Below, in pieces: positions 46,522-56,003 of a stretch of DNA of 56,949 nucleotides; the first letter of the stretch is position 1, and every line of letters begins with the position of its first letter. Origin of the DNA: an uncultured Alphaproteobacteria bacterium (GTDB lineage Bacteria; Pseudomonadota; Alphaproteobacteria; Puniceispirillales; Marisalimonadaceae). The notes beneath the pieces are model-generated. The model was not told the DNA's origin and ran no database searches. It worked only from the letters and a program-made list of their open reading frames with translations. Where the stretch lies: assembly GCA_937142855.1 (NCBI GenBank), contig CAKZQZ010000009.1:1-56949 (forward strand), written 5' to 3'. Position numbers and translations under genes: made by a program.

Positions 46522-49500
46522 ATGTTAAAAAAAACTCTTATATCATTTTTTATTTTCATTTCTTTAGCTCTGGTTTCCTTGTCAATAATATTTGTCTATT
46601 CTGAACAATCTAGAAATTTTATTATAAGTAAATTAAATATCACGCATTTTATTAATAAAAAACTTGAAAACTACCTTTCAAACAAAATTAATAATGATGA
46701 CATTGCAATACAAATTGAAAACATAGAATTCTTAAAGCCTAAATTGCCTAACATTATACATTTAAGGCTAAATAATATTGATATAAATTCAATTACAAAT
46801 AACAGCAAGTCAGAAATAGGGTTTGTTGAGATAGGATTTAATTACAAGAGCCTTATTAAAAATATATTTAGTGATGATGGTATTTACTTTGACAACCTCA
46901 ATTTCAAAAATTTAACTTTAAACGCCCAATTTCAAAAAGATAAGATAACACTTGGTCCTTTAATCAAAATTTTTTCGGTAGTTAATCAAAATGGTGTAAA
47001 TAAAAATAAATCGATTGCTAATATTTTAGAAAAAGAAATTACTGTTGGCAACATTCAACTAAAAATTAGTGATAACAGAAACCCAATTAAAGAATTAATT
47101 TATGTAGTCAATTGTCAAAATGTTTTTATTTCAAGGTACATAGACAAAGAACGTAAATTAAATATGCAATGCCAAGAAAAAAATAAGTTAGAGTTTTCTC
47201 TAAACGCTATTTTCAAAAAAGACTCCAATTTTTTTATAGGAAAAATTAACAATTTTAATCCTGAAAAAATTTTAGATAAAGAAATAATAAATTCTTTAAA
47301 TTTTTTTAATCAAAAAATTTCAATTAATTTAAATGGGAATTATAGCTTTTTTACTGATAAGAATTTTAAATTAAGTAATGTAAATTATTCATCTAAAAAC
47401 TCTAATTTAATTTTAAATGAAAAATTCAATGGAAAGCTATTAAGTAATAATTTTGATGGAAATTTTTCCTGGAATTCAAAAGATAATATTTTAAAGTTTG
47501 ATGAAATTTTTATTAATAATAAATTACTTAGTTCTGGAGAAATTGATCTCAAAGAAAAAGTAGGATTTGTAAATGTTAGCGCACAAAAACTATCAATCAA
47601 AAATGTTAAAACACATTTAAAAAATCATCAAAATTTTTATAACCAATTTATAAACTTAGACTTTTATGAAAGTTACAATGAAAAGTTCAGAGCTGGTAGT
47701 TTAAATGATATAAATCTCAATTTAGAATATGATTTCAAACAAAAATTCAATTTAAAAAAATTATCCGCAGAGTTAAAATTTAGTAACAGTAGATTTGCGG
47801 ATAGTAATAAAATTTTTAAAAACATTTTTGCAACTGTTTCAGGTAGTAGCTCATTTAATCTTAAATTCAAGGGTAATAAAATTGATGTTAATGAAAGTAA
47901 AATATCATCAGATATAGTTGTGTCTAATGGAGGAGTATCGTTTAAAGAATACGTATCTCAGTTTAAATTTGAAAGTGGATTGATAAAAGCTAATTTTGAT
48001 AAAGGAATTAATAATATATCTGAGATTAAATTACATAATAAAAATAATATTAGTTATTTTTTAAACGATATAAGTTTTAAAAATCAAAATTATAAAATAT
48101 CTAAAGCTGCTTTATTCAAAAATAAAAATATAAAATATATATTTGAAGATACCGAGATCGATAAATTTAATAAAATCAGGGCCAAAGTTAAGATAAAAAA
48201 TAATGAAGAAATATCAAATTATCTAAAAGACAAACTAAATATAGAATTAGTAGGGAATGCAACTAGTAATGTAACGGTTGAAGGTGACTTAAATACTTTT
48301 GACTTTACTTTAAATCTTAAATCAAATCTAAAAAATTCATTTTTTAATATAAGTTCTTTTAGTCTGGAAAAACAAATAGGTACTTCCTCATCCATACAAA
48401 CCGAAATAATTTATAAAAACAGTGAATTAAAGTTCTTAAGAAATATAGATTTAGAAATAGAAAGAAATAAATTTAAAATTGGGAGGGTTGATTTAAATAA
48501 TAATCCTCAAAGGATCATTTTATCAAAAATCAATACTCCAAATTTTGACTTAAACAAAATTTTATTAACTAAAAACAATCAAAAAGTTTCTTTATTAATT
48601 GATGGGACAAAACTGAATTTATCTACTTTTAAAAATAATTTACGTAAAACAATACTAAACGATAAAATTGAATTTGACATTACAGCAGATCAAATTTTAT
48701 TGGACTCAAAAATTTCTATGTCAGGTAATTTAAAGGGTGAGATAAAGAATAATATTATTAATTCTGTTGTTTTTGGAAAAATGAATTTAGGTGAATCCTC
48801 ACTATTAGATAGTGGAGAGTTTAAAATTTATTTAGATAATAAAATTTCCAAGTTGAGTGGTATTGGTTTAGTAGGAGGAGCACAAACCAAGATAGAGATT
48901 GTCCAGGAAAAGAATAAACTACCACAAATTTATTTTGATACTATTGATGGTGGTAAATTACTCAATAGTCTTGGTTTCACGAAAAATATAAAGAGTGGCA
49001 AAATGAAGATGCAAATAAACTTTTTGAATGATTCTTATAGCCATTATAATGGTACAGTTGAATCAGAGAAGTTTAGTCTCATTAATGCTCCTGGTATTAT
49101 AAATTCCTTGTCAGTTTTAAGTTTTGCAGGCGTGCAATCAATTATAACAGGAGAAGGTATTTTATTTGAAAAAGGTAGAGCTATTATAAACGTAAAAGAT
49201 AATTTGTTTAATTTTGATAAGGTTTTTTTGACTAATCAGTCTCTGGCAATTAAGGCTAAAGGAACAATAAATGAGAACACCAAAACTTTTGATATTACAG
49301 GAACAGTTGCTCCTATCAGACTTGTATCAAGGGTTTTAAGTTTAGTCCCAGCTGTAGGTGAATTATTAACAGGTTTGAAAAAAGATGGCCTGATTGCAGG
49401 TCAATTTAAAATGAGTGGTCTAATAGACAAACCTAAAACTAAGCTAAACAAAATGTCATTTGCACCAGGTATTCTAAGAGATATATTTGCAAATGATTGG

Positions 49501-49536
49501 CTTAATGATAATAAATTACTTTTACAAAATAAATAA
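46522..49536 (+). CDS. AsmA/YhdP-like envelope protein
   Basis: A 1004-residue protein with an N-terminal membrane anchor (about 5-27) and a long, repetitive beta-rich body high in Asn, Lys and Ile. The AsmA-like C-terminal domain includes SGKMKMQINFLND, GEGILFEKGRAIINVKDNLF and GTVAPIRLVSRVLSLVPAVGELLTG. The family forms bridge-like proteins that carry phospholipids between membranes; which branch this one belongs to is inferred only from the C-terminus. It stands alone on the plus strand and ends 1 nt before tyrS. Confidence 0.85.
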   Translation: MLKKTLISFFIFISLALVSLSIIFVYSEQSRNFIISKLNITHFINKKLENYLSNKINNDDIAIQIENIEFLKPKLPNIIHLRLNNIDINSITNNSKSEIGFVEIGFNYKSLIKNIFSDDGIYFDNLNFKNLTLNAQFQKDKITLGPLIKIFSVVNQNGVNKNKSIANILEKEITVGNIQLKISDNRNPIKELIYVVNCQNVFISRYIDKERKLNMQCQEKNKLEFSLNAIFKKDSNFFIGKINNFNPEKILDKEIINSLNFFNQKISINLNGNYSFFTDKNFKLSNVNYSSKNSNLILNEKFNGKLLSNNFDGNFSWNSKDNILKFDEIFINNKLLSSGEIDLKEKVGFVNVSAQKLSIKNVKTHLKNHQNFYNQFINLDFYESYNEKFRAGSLNDINLNLEYDFKQKFNLKKLSAELKFSNSRFADSNKIFKNIFATVSGSSSFNLKFKGNKIDVNESKISSDIVVSNGGVSFKEYVSQFKFESGLIKANFDKGINNISEIKLHNKNNISYFLNDISFKNQNYKISKAALFKNKNIKYIFEDTEIDKFNKIRAKVKIKNNEEISNYLKDKLNIELVGNATSNVTVEGDLNTFDFTLNLKSNLKNSFFNISSFSLEKQIGTSSSIQTEIIYKNSELKFLRNIDLEIERNKFKIGRVDLNNNPQRIILSKINTPNFDLNKILLTKNNQKVSLLIDGTKLNLSTFKNNLRKTILNDKIEFDITADQILLDSKISMSGNLKGEIKNNIINSVVFGKMNLGESSLLDSGEFKIYLDNKISKLSGIGLVGGAQTKIEIVQEKNKLPQIYFDTIDGGKLLNSLGFTKNIKSGKMKMQINFLNDSYSHYNGTVESEKFSLINAPGIINSLSVLSFAGVQSIITGEGILFEKGRAIINVKDNLFNFDKVFLTNQSLAIKAKGTINENTKTFDITGTVAPIRLVSRVLSLVPAVGELLTGLKKDGLIAGQFKMSGLIDKPKTKLNKMSFAPGILRDIFANDWLNDNKLLLQNK

Positions 49537-49537
49537 A

Positions 49538-50779
49538 TTAAGAAAATTTTAAAAGACCATGTTTTTTTTTGCCTGATGAAATTTTAATTGATTTTTTTTC
49601 GTAATCTTCAATTTTTAAAATTTGATTTTCGTCAGTTATTACATAATCATTAACCTTGGCGCCATTACCTCTAATTAATCTTCTTGCTTCACCATTTGTT
49701 TGAACAAAATTTAGAGATTTCAATGCGTCTATTAATGAAATTTGATTATCAGCAACATTTATACTAGGTAAAGTTTCATTAGTTTCTTTTCTATTAAAAA
49801 CGTTTTCTGAAGAAACAGAAATTTTATTCGCTGCTTCTTCACTTCGACATAACTTAGTAACTTCATTAGCTAAGATTATTTTAGCTTGATTAATTTCAGC
49901 ACCTTTTAGTTTTTCTAATCTATTAATCTCATCCAAAGGAAGTTCGGTAAATAATTTTATAAACTTAATGACATCTAAGTCTTCAGTATTTCTCCAATAC
50001 TGCCAGAAATCCCAGTCTGATAATTGATTACTATTTAACCATACGGCTCCACTAGCAGTCTTACCCATTTTTGCGCCACTACTTGTTGTTAATAGTGGAG
50101 ATGTAAGTCCATAAACGCTCTCAGAAGTTTTTTTTCTAACTAATTCCACTCCAGTAACAATATTACCCCATTGATCTGAACCTCCCATTTGGAGTTTGCA
50201 AGAATAATCCTGATTCAATTTTAAGTAATCAAAAGCTTGTAACAATGAATAATTAAACTCTAAGAAAGATAGGTTTTGTTCTCTTTCTAATCTAATTTTA
50301 ACACTCTCGAGATTAATCAACTTATTAATAGAGAATGAAGAACCAAAATCTCTGAGGAATGAAATATAATTTAGTTTTTCTAACCATTCTGAATTATCCA
50401 GCATAACAGCATCATTTTCAGCATTTCCAAAGTTTAAGTACTTGTCAAAAACTGTTCGTAAACTATTTTGGTTTTCTTTTATTTTTTCGTTCGAAAGAAG
50501 AGGTCTTGCTGTATCTTTTCCTGATGGGTCTCCAATTTTTGTAGTTCCACCTCCCATGAGAACTATAGGTTTATTGCCAGTTTTTTGAAACCAACGGAGC
50601 ATCATTATCTGGACTAGCGACCCAACATGTAATGATGGGGCTGTACAATCAAATCCAATATACCCTGGAATACAGCCTTTATGTATTGCTTTTTTAAGGT
50701 TTTCTTTATCAGTAACTTGATGAATAAAGCCACGTTCATACATTATGTCTAGGAAATCAGAATTAAAATTTATATTCAT
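49538..50779 (-). CDS. tyrS: Tyrosyl-tRNA synthetase
   Basis: A 413-residue class I synthetase. The HIGH-like motif lies in FDCTAPSLHVGSLVQ and the KMSKS-like motif in GAKMGKT. The tyrosine pocket has YSLLQAFDYLKLN and MGGSDQWGNI, and a C-terminal S4 tRNA-binding domain ends the protein. It is followed, upstream on the same strand, by the alpha/beta hydrolase gene (25 nt). Confidence 0.95.
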   Translation of the reverse strand: MNINFNSDFLDIMYERGFIHQVTDKENLKKAIHKGCIPGYIGFDCTAPSLHVGSLVQIMMLRWFQKTGNKPIVLMGGGTTKIGDPSGKDTARPLLSNEKIKENQNSLRTVFDKYLNFGNAENDAVMLDNSEWLEKLNYISFLRDFGSSFSINKLINLESVKIRLEREQNLSFLEFNYSLLQAFDYLKLNQDYSCKLQMGGSDQWGNIVTGVELVRKKTSESVYGLTSPLLTTSSGAKMGKTASGAVWLNSNQLSDWDFWQYWRNTEDLDVIKFIKLFTELPLDEINRLEKLKGAEINQAKIILANEVTKLCRSEEAANKISVSSENVFNRKETNETLPSINVADNQISLIDALKSLNFVQTNGEARRLIRGNGAKVNDYVITDENQILKIEDYEKKSIKISSGKKKHGLLKFS

Positions 50780-50804
50780 TTTTAATCTCTTTTTATTAGC
50801 AATA

Positions 50805-51464
50805 TTAAATTTCTAAATATTCTGAAGAATCTAACGCACTATTTAAGTATTTTCTTATCACTTCCATTAATTCTTGATCATTATTAGAGAACATATGATT
50901 GGCTTCTTTAACATATTCAACATCTATTTTAATTCCTTTTTGTATGGATATTTTATCAACAATCTTATGGATTGCTTCAATGGGAACTCTTTTATTATTT
51001 TCTCCATGAACAATTAGGCCAGATGCTGGGCACGGTGCAAGAAATGCAAAATCGAATTTATCTGCGGGAGGGGAAACTGCGATAAAACCAGAAATTTCTG
51101 GTCTTCTCATCATTAATTGCATTCCTACCCAAGAACCAAAAGAGAAGCCTGCTATAAATGTATATCTTGAGTGAATGTTTTGTGACTGAACCCAGTCTAG
51201 AACAGCAGCTGCGTCTGCTAACTCACCTTCTCCGCCTTCATATATACCCTCACTTCTTCCTACTCCCCTAAAATTGAATCTTAAGACCGTAAATCCTCTG
51301 TTTCTAAATTCATGATACATTCCGTATGAAACTTTATTGTTCATGCTTCCACCTTGATTGGGTTCAGGGTGCAGTATAAGGGCAATTGGGCTGTCAGAAG
51401 AAGCTCCTCGATGATATCTGCATTCTATTCTTCCATGTGGGCCATTTAGGATTACCTCAGGCAT
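50805..51464 (-). CDS. Alpha/beta hydrolase of unknown substrate
   Basis: A 219-residue serine hydrolase. ALILHPEPNQGG near the start forms the oxyanion side, the nucleophile elbow is GFSFGSW, an Asp probably lies in the SGLIVHGENNKRVP region, and His is in KEANHMFSNN. It resembles a conserved alphaproteobacterial family without known substrate. Cytoplasmic, no signal peptide. Likely cotranscribed with tyrS. Confidence 0.85.
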   Translation of the reverse strand: MPEVILNGPHGRIECRYHRGASSDSPIALILHPEPNQGGSMNNKVSYGMYHEFRNRGFTVLRFNFRGVGRSEGIYEGGEGELADAAAVLDWVQSQNIHSRYTFIAGFSFGSWVGMQLMMRRPEISGFIAVSPPADKFDFAFLAPCPASGLIVHGENNKRVPIEAIHKIVDKISIQKGIKIDVEYVKEANHMFSNNDQELMEVIRKYLNSALDSSEYLEI

Positions 51465-51685
51465 TTATCACCTCCATTAAATTTATTAATCATTTTAATT
51501 AACATAAAATTATTAGATTATGAAACTGTCGAATATTTTATAATATCGTGCATATCGAATAATTATTAAATTTTGTTATGTCAATATTAATGAATTATAT
51601 TGAAAAAATCTTTACTGATTAGATTTTGAATTATTATTTTTAATATTATGTTATAAGTTTATATCGTTGTTTATGGATAAAATAA

Positions 51686-52372
51686 ATGAGTATAAATAAT
51701 TTTTTTAAAGAAATAGATTCCATTATAGCTCGAGATCCTGCGGCAGGGAGTAGGTGGGGGGTAATTTTTCTATATCCTTCTTTTCATGCAATGATTTTTT
51801 ATAAAATAGGGAATGCATTTTGGAGATATAATTTAAAATTTTTAGCAAGGCTAATAATGCATTTTGCAAGAATTTTTACAGGTATTGAAATTCATCCAGG
51901 AGCAAAGATAGGATCTAACTTTTTTATGGATCATGGATTAGGAATAGTTATTGGTGAAACAACTGAGATAGGAGAAAATGTTACAATTTATCAGGGTGTT
52001 ACACTTGGAGGTATCATGCCGTCTATTGAGAGCGATTCACAAAGAAATCAGAAAAGACATCCCACTATAGGTAACAATGTCATTATTGGATCTGGAGCAC
52101 AAATACTTGGTTCTATAACAGTTGGTGATTATGCAAGAATTGGAGCTAATTCAGTGGTTTCTAAAGATGTACCTTCAAATGTTACAGTTGCAGGTGTGCC
52201 AGCAAGAGAGTTTGCAAGGTCAGCAGAAAAACAAAACTTTAAGCCATATGGCGTTTCTGTGAGTGATACTGATCCAAGAGAAAAGACATTAAATTTATTA
52301 TTAAAAAAAGTAGAAAATTTAGAAAAAAAAATCAGAATTATTGAAAAAAAAAATAACAAAACAAAAACTTAA
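51686..52372 (+). CDS. cysE: Serine O-acetyltransferase
   Basis: A 228-residue CysE of the short, EpsC-like class. An N-terminal helical part is followed by a left-handed beta-helix (GIEIHPGAKIGSNFFMDHGLGIVIGETTEIGENVTIYQGVTLGG, with the catalytic His pair) and a Lys-rich coiled tail. It makes O-acetylserine for cysteine. It leads the cysE, desulfurase, ferredoxin, mnmA run. The 221-bp upstream gap contains two TCGAATA copies (51529, 51555) that could bind a regulator. Confidence 0.93.
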   Translation: MSINNFFKEIDSIIARDPAAGSRWGVIFLYPSFHAMIFYKIGNAFWRYNLKFLARLIMHFARIFTGIEIHPGAKIGSNFFMDHGLGIVIGETTEIGENVTIYQGVTLGGIMPSIESDSQRNQKRHPTIGNNVIIGSGAQILGSITVGDYARIGANSVVSKDVPSNVTVAGVPAREFARSAEKQNFKPYGVSVSDTDPREKTLNLLLKKVENLEKKIRIIEKKNNKTKT

Positions 52373-52404
52373 TTATTCATAAATTAAAAAATAAAGCTTT
52401 CATC

Positions 52405-53523
52405 GTGACTAAATCAATATACCTAGATTATAACGCAACAGTTCCCATATTAGCTGAAGTCAAAAAATCTTTATTAGAATGTATGGATTTGGGACCAGTC
52501 AACGCATCATCAGTTCATTATTATGGAAGAACAGGTAAAAGCATTATTCAGCTTGCCAGGTTAAATATTGCAAATTTAATAAATACAAAAAGTGAAAATA
52601 TAATATTCACAAGTTCTGCTACTGAAGCCATAAATTTACTCTTTGGTTCTTTTAAAGAAATAATAGTAAGTTCTATTGAACACTTGGCAGTATTAAATTC
52701 TTCAAAATCTGATTTATTTATACCAGTAGATCCAAGTGGAGTTATAGACTTAAATTATTTAGAAAAATTATTAAAGGAAGTTTCCAAGGGTAATCAGGAA
52801 ATTCTTGTTTCAGTGATGATGGTTAATAATGAAACAGGAGTAATTCAACCAATTAAACAAGTAGTGGATCTAACCAGAAAGTATGGAGGTTTAATTCATT
52901 GTGATGCTGCACAAGCCTTAGGTAAAATAAAAATAGATTTTGAAGAGTTAGGATTAGATTTTCTTACAATATCAGGTCATAAAATAGGTGCTCCAACTGG
53001 AATAGGAGCATTAATTTTTAATAATAATTTTAATTTATCACCTCAAATATTAGGTGGGGGTCAAGAAAATGGGATTAGAGCGGGCACAGAAAATATACTT
53101 GGTATTAGAGGGTTTGGAGAAGCAGCAAGTATTATGTCTAAAATGCCGGAGAATAATTTTTCAAAAGTAAATTTTTTTAAAAACTATCTATACAATAAAA
53201 TTCGTGAGCTTAGACCAGACACAATTTTCTTTGGTCAAGAAGCAGAAAAGGTTTGTAATACTCTTTTGATGGCCTTGCCAAACACTCCTGGCGATCTGGC
53301 TTTGATGAAATTAGATCTCGAAAATTTTTCTGTTAGTTCTGGCTCTGCGTGTAGTTCGGGTAAAATAAGTAAGAGTCATGTTGTTAGCGCTATGGGACAT
53401 AATCATCTGGCTTCTAATTCAATAAGAATATCATTGCCACCCAATGACTTTATACTAGAAACAGAAGGGTTGATTACTATAGAAGAATTAGATAGGTTGG
53501 CGGAATGTTGGTCAAACATATAA
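52405..53523 (+). CDS. Cysteine desulfurase (NifS/IscS type)
   Basis: A 372-residue PLP enzyme. The PLP lysine is in SGHKIGAPTG, the reactive cysteine loop SSGSACSSGKIS, and HCDAAQALGK binds the cofactor. It takes sulfur from cysteine as a protein persulfide for Fe-S clusters or tRNA thiolation. GTG start; 32 nt after cysE and 30 nt before the ferredoxin. No IscU, IscA or Hsc genes accompany it here, and mnmA follows, so tRNA thiolation is a likely use. Confidence 0.92.
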   Translation: MTKSIYLDYNATVPILAEVKKSLLECMDLGPVNASSVHYYGRTGKSIIQLARLNIANLINTKSENIIFTSSATEAINLLFGSFKEIIVSSIEHLAVLNSSKSDLFIPVDPSGVIDLNYLEKLLKEVSKGNQEILVSVMMVNNETGVIQPIKQVVDLTRKYGGLIHCDAAQALGKIKIDFEELGLDFLTISGHKIGAPTGIGALIFNNNFNLSPQILGGGQENGIRAGTENILGIRGFGEAASIMSKMPENNFSKVNFFKNYLYNKIRELRPDTIFFGQEAEKVCNTLLMALPNTPGDLALMKLDLENFSVSSGSACSSGKISKSHVVSAMGHNHLASNSIRISLPPNDFILETEGLITIEELDRLAECWSNI

Positions 53524-53553
53524 ATAAAATTAATAAATTTTACGGAGTAAGAT

Positions 53554-53865
53554 GTGCCTAAACTTATATTTCAACAGCCAGATGGAACTGAGAAATCAAT
53601 AGAAGCAGAAAACGGATTATCTTTGATGGAAGTAGCAAGAGATAATGACTTAGGTATTGAAGGCACATGTGGTGGATCGATTTCCTGTTGTACATGTCAC
53701 GTAATAATTGATAAGGATTGGTTTTCTATAGTTGGTGGTCCAAACCCAGATGAAGAAGATATGTTAGATTTAGCTTTAGGTTTAAAACCAACCTCTAGAT
53801 TAGGGTGCCAAATAGAAATTACTGATGAATTAGATGGTCTTAGAGTTTCAATCCCAGAAGAATAA
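53554..53865 (+). CDS. fdx: [2Fe-2S] adrenodoxin-type ferredoxin
   Basis: A 103-residue ferredoxin of the ISC/adrenodoxin type. Cluster ligands are C39, C45, C48 (GTCGGSISCCTCHV) and C85 (RLGCQ); C46 is an extra Cys. Such ferredoxins give electrons for Fe-S assembly. GTG start with a GGAG site. It sits between the cysteine desulfurase and mnmA (5-nt gap). Confidence 0.93.
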   Translation: MPKLIFQQPDGTEKSIEAENGLSLMEVARDNDLGIEGTCGGSISCCTCHVIIDKDWFSIVGGPNPDEEDMLDLALGLKPTSRLGCQIEITDELDGLRVSIPEE

Positions 53866-53870
53866 CTATT

Positions 53871-55040
53871 ATGATTAATTGTAGTCAATTAATTGAAGAC
53901 ATGGATTTAGAGGGCAATCCCTCTGATCATAGGATAGTAGTTGCTATGTCTGGTGGTGTTGACTCATCAGTTACCGCAGCTTTACTCGTTAAAGCAGGTT
54001 TTAATGTTGTTGGCTTAACTATGCAATTATATGATCATGGCAAAGCTCTCCAAAAGAAGGGAGCCTGTTGTGCTGGGTCTGATATAAATGATGCAAGGTC
54101 TGTAGCTAATAAACTTGGAATAGCTCATTATGTTTTGAATTACGAAAATCTTTTTCAGGATCAAGTAATGGAAGATTTTGCAGACTCTTACCTTAAGGGC
54201 GAGACGCCTATACCTTGCATAAGGTGTAACCAAACTGTAAAGTTTACAGATATGTTTGATAGAGCAAAAAAGCTTGGTGCAAGTGCTATGGCAACAGGCC
54301 ATTATATTAGACGAAAAAGAAAGTTTGGAAAACCAGCCCTATATAAGGGTATAGATAATTTTAAAGATCAATCATATTTTCTATTTGCAACTACTAATGA
54401 ACAGCTTGAATTCTTAAGATTCCCTCTTGGATCCTTGACCAAAGATGAAACTAGAAATATTGCAAAATTATACGAACTTAATGTTGCTGAAAAACCAGAT
54501 AGCCAAGATATTTGTTTTGTTCCAGAAGGCAAATATGCAGATGTAGTAAGAAAGTTAAGGCCAGGTAGTATTGATAAGGGAGATATTGTCGATATTAAAG
54601 GTAATATCCTGGGCCAACATAATGGTATAATTGATTACACTATAGGACAGAGAAAAGGCATTGGTATAGGTGGTAGAAAAGGCGTCGAAGACAAAGACAC
54701 AATATTATACGTTATTGAACTAGATCCATATAAAAACCAAGTAATTGTTGGTCCTAAAGAGTATCTTAAATGTAAAGAGATAGTAATTAATGAATGTAAT
54801 TGGATTACTGAGAATCCTCAAAAAATGAAATCTAAAGTTTGGGTAAAATTAAGAAACTCATCTGATCCTGTTTCAGGAAAAATTAATGTTGATTTAGAAA
54901 CTGGGTCATCTGCGCTACTTTTTGATGAACCTCAGTATGGTGTATCCACAGGTCAGGCGGCTGTTGTTTATAATCCAGAAGATACAGAACATGTTTTAGG
55001 TGGTGGTTGGATTACTAAAGCTCCAAATATGTTGAGTTAG
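53871..55040 (+). CDS. mnmA: tRNA-specific 2-thiouridylase MnmA
   Basis: A 389-residue enzyme that makes 2-thiouridine at the wobble base of tRNA-Lys, -Glu and -Gln. PP-loop SGGVDSSV is near residue 28. The first catalytic Cys is in PIPCIRCNQTVKF and the second in SQDICFVP, with KDQSYFLF between them; a C-terminal beta-barrel follows. Full length. It would receive sulfur from the desulfurase two genes upstream, with or without Tus relay proteins (none seen here). Confidence 0.95.
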   Translation: MINCSQLIEDMDLEGNPSDHRIVVAMSGGVDSSVTAALLVKAGFNVVGLTMQLYDHGKALQKKGACCAGSDINDARSVANKLGIAHYVLNYENLFQDQVMEDFADSYLKGETPIPCIRCNQTVKFTDMFDRAKKLGASAMATGHYIRRKRKFGKPALYKGIDNFKDQSYFLFATTNEQLEFLRFPLGSLTKDETRNIAKLYELNVAEKPDSQDICFVPEGKYADVVRKLRPGSIDKGDIVDIKGNILGQHNGIIDYTIGQRKGIGIGGRKGVEDKDTILYVIELDPYKNQVIVGPKEYLKCKEIVINECNWITENPQKMKSKVWVKLRNSSDPVSGKINVDLETGSSALLFDEPQYGVSTGQAAVVYNPEDTEHVLGGGWITKAPNMLS

Positions 55041-55051
55041 AAAATATAAGA

Positions 55052-55720
55052 ATGCACAGATTAGATCATATTGTTTTAGGATCCCACACTCTTCAAGAAG
55101 GTGCAGATTTTGTTAAAAACAAATTAGGATTGTCATTAAGTGAAATTGGTTATCATCAAGATATGGGAACTCATAACCGTGTCATTAAAATTAGCGATAA
55201 TATTTATCTTGAGGTTATTGCCATAGATCCTGACTCCAAAACACCTCAAAATCCTAGATGGTTTAATTTAGACAACAAAAAACAACAAGCTAAGTTAAAA
55301 ATATCACCACAAATAATTGGTTATGTAATAGAAAATAACAACCCAGACATGCTTAATCTTTATGCCCCTTTTTTTGAAGCTAGTAGGGGAGATTATCACT
55401 GGGAATTTGCATTTCCTAAAAGTGATAATAATCTCATCGATAACAAATTAATTGAAAGTGGATTGGTCCCAAGTTTAATCAAATGGAAAAGTAAGAAACC
55501 AGTTTCTGAAATGGCTGATAATTATTTTCACTTAGAAAAATTTCAAATTGAATTAACTCAAAGCCAAATGGAATATAAGTCTTACTTTGACTTTCTAGGA
55601 AATGTTGAAAAACTTGAATATAAAGTTAAAGATCAATCTGATATTATATCTATAAAAGATTATCCGAAATTAAGTGTTTTTATAAGAGATATCAAAAACA
55701 ACCGTATCATTACATTATAG
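55052..55720 (+). CDS. Glyoxalase-like (VOC) domain protein
   Basis: A 222-residue protein starting MHRLDHIVLGSHTLQEGADFV, the Glyoxalase_3-type VOC start with a metal-ligand His, then GTHNRVIKISDNIYLEVIAIDP with a second ligand region. The family includes metal-dependent lyases and dioxygenases; the substrate is unknown. It is 11 nt after mnmA and ends the run. A 16-nt AT palindrome spans the stop codon. Confidence 0.82.
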   Translation: MHRLDHIVLGSHTLQEGADFVKNKLGLSLSEIGYHQDMGTHNRVIKISDNIYLEVIAIDPDSKTPQNPRWFNLDNKKQQAKLKISPQIIGYVIENNNPDMLNLYAPFFEASRGDYHWEFAFPKSDNNLIDNKLIESGLVPSLIKWKSKKPVSEMADNYFHLEKFQIELTQSQMEYKSYFDFLGNVEKLEYKVKDQSDIISIKDYPKLSVFIRDIKNNRIITL

Positions 55721-55743
55721 TATAAATTTATACTCTAATTAAC

Positions 55744-55772
55744 TTGACTGAAAATTAATTTATATTTACTAA
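55744..55772 (+). promoter_or_regulatory. Candidate promoter for tRNA-Met
   Basis: TTGACT at 55744-55749 matches the -35 consensus at five of six positions. Seventeen nt downstream is a weak -10 (TACTAA). The predicted start is about 8 nt before the mature tRNA. Confidence 0.4.
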
Positions 55773-55787
55773 CAAGAAATAATTTTT

Positions 55788-55864
55788 GGCGGAGTAGCTC
55801 AGCTGGTTAGAGCATCGGAATCATAATCCGGGTGTCGGGGGTTCAAGTCCCTCCTCCGCTACCA
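55788..55864 (+). tRNA. tRNA-Met (CAT), elongator type
   Basis: A 77-nt cloverleaf: acceptor GGCGGAG with CTCCGCT (G-U at the first pair), D stem GCTC/GAGC, anticodon stem TCGGA/TCCGG around loop ATCATAA (anticodon CAT), T arm with GGTTCAAGTCC, discriminator A and encoded CCA. The body matches the alphaproteobacterial elongator methionine tRNA; it lacks the initiator C1-A72 mismatch. tRNA-Ile2 (lysidine) is the less likely alternative. Its 3' 48 nt recur 1,043 bp downstream. Confidence 0.95.
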
Positions 55865-55865
55865 A
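55817..55865 (+). repeat. Direct repeat copy 1 (within tRNA-Met): left att site
   Basis: These 49 nt, from the anticodon stem to one base past CCA, are identical to 56860-56908. Identity starts exactly inside the anticodon arm and ends just after the tRNA, the usual extent of tRNA attachment sites used by tyrosine recombinases. Confidence 0.85.
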
Positions 55866-56003
55866 AATTCCAATAAAATCAAAAGTTTACAAAATCATTG
55901 CTTCCTGATCTAGAGTTTGACACAGTTATGCACTAATATTAGTATTATGAATCAGAACTTAGTAATAAATATATTCCCAATTTACTAAAATTAAATTTAC
56001 CAA

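Noticed and set aside
51465-51685. Two TCGAATA copies in the tyrS-hydrolase / cysE divergent gap as an Fe-S regulator operator
   Set aside because: Only 7-bp direct repeats with no clear symmetry or match to a known Rrf2/IscR site; mentioned with cysE but not called as a site.
55717-55733. AT palindrome (AGTATAAATTTATACT) at the end of the glyoxalase-like gene
   Set aside because: It is a perfect palindrome but has no loop and no T-run; in DNA this AT-rich such sequences are expected, so I did not call a terminator.
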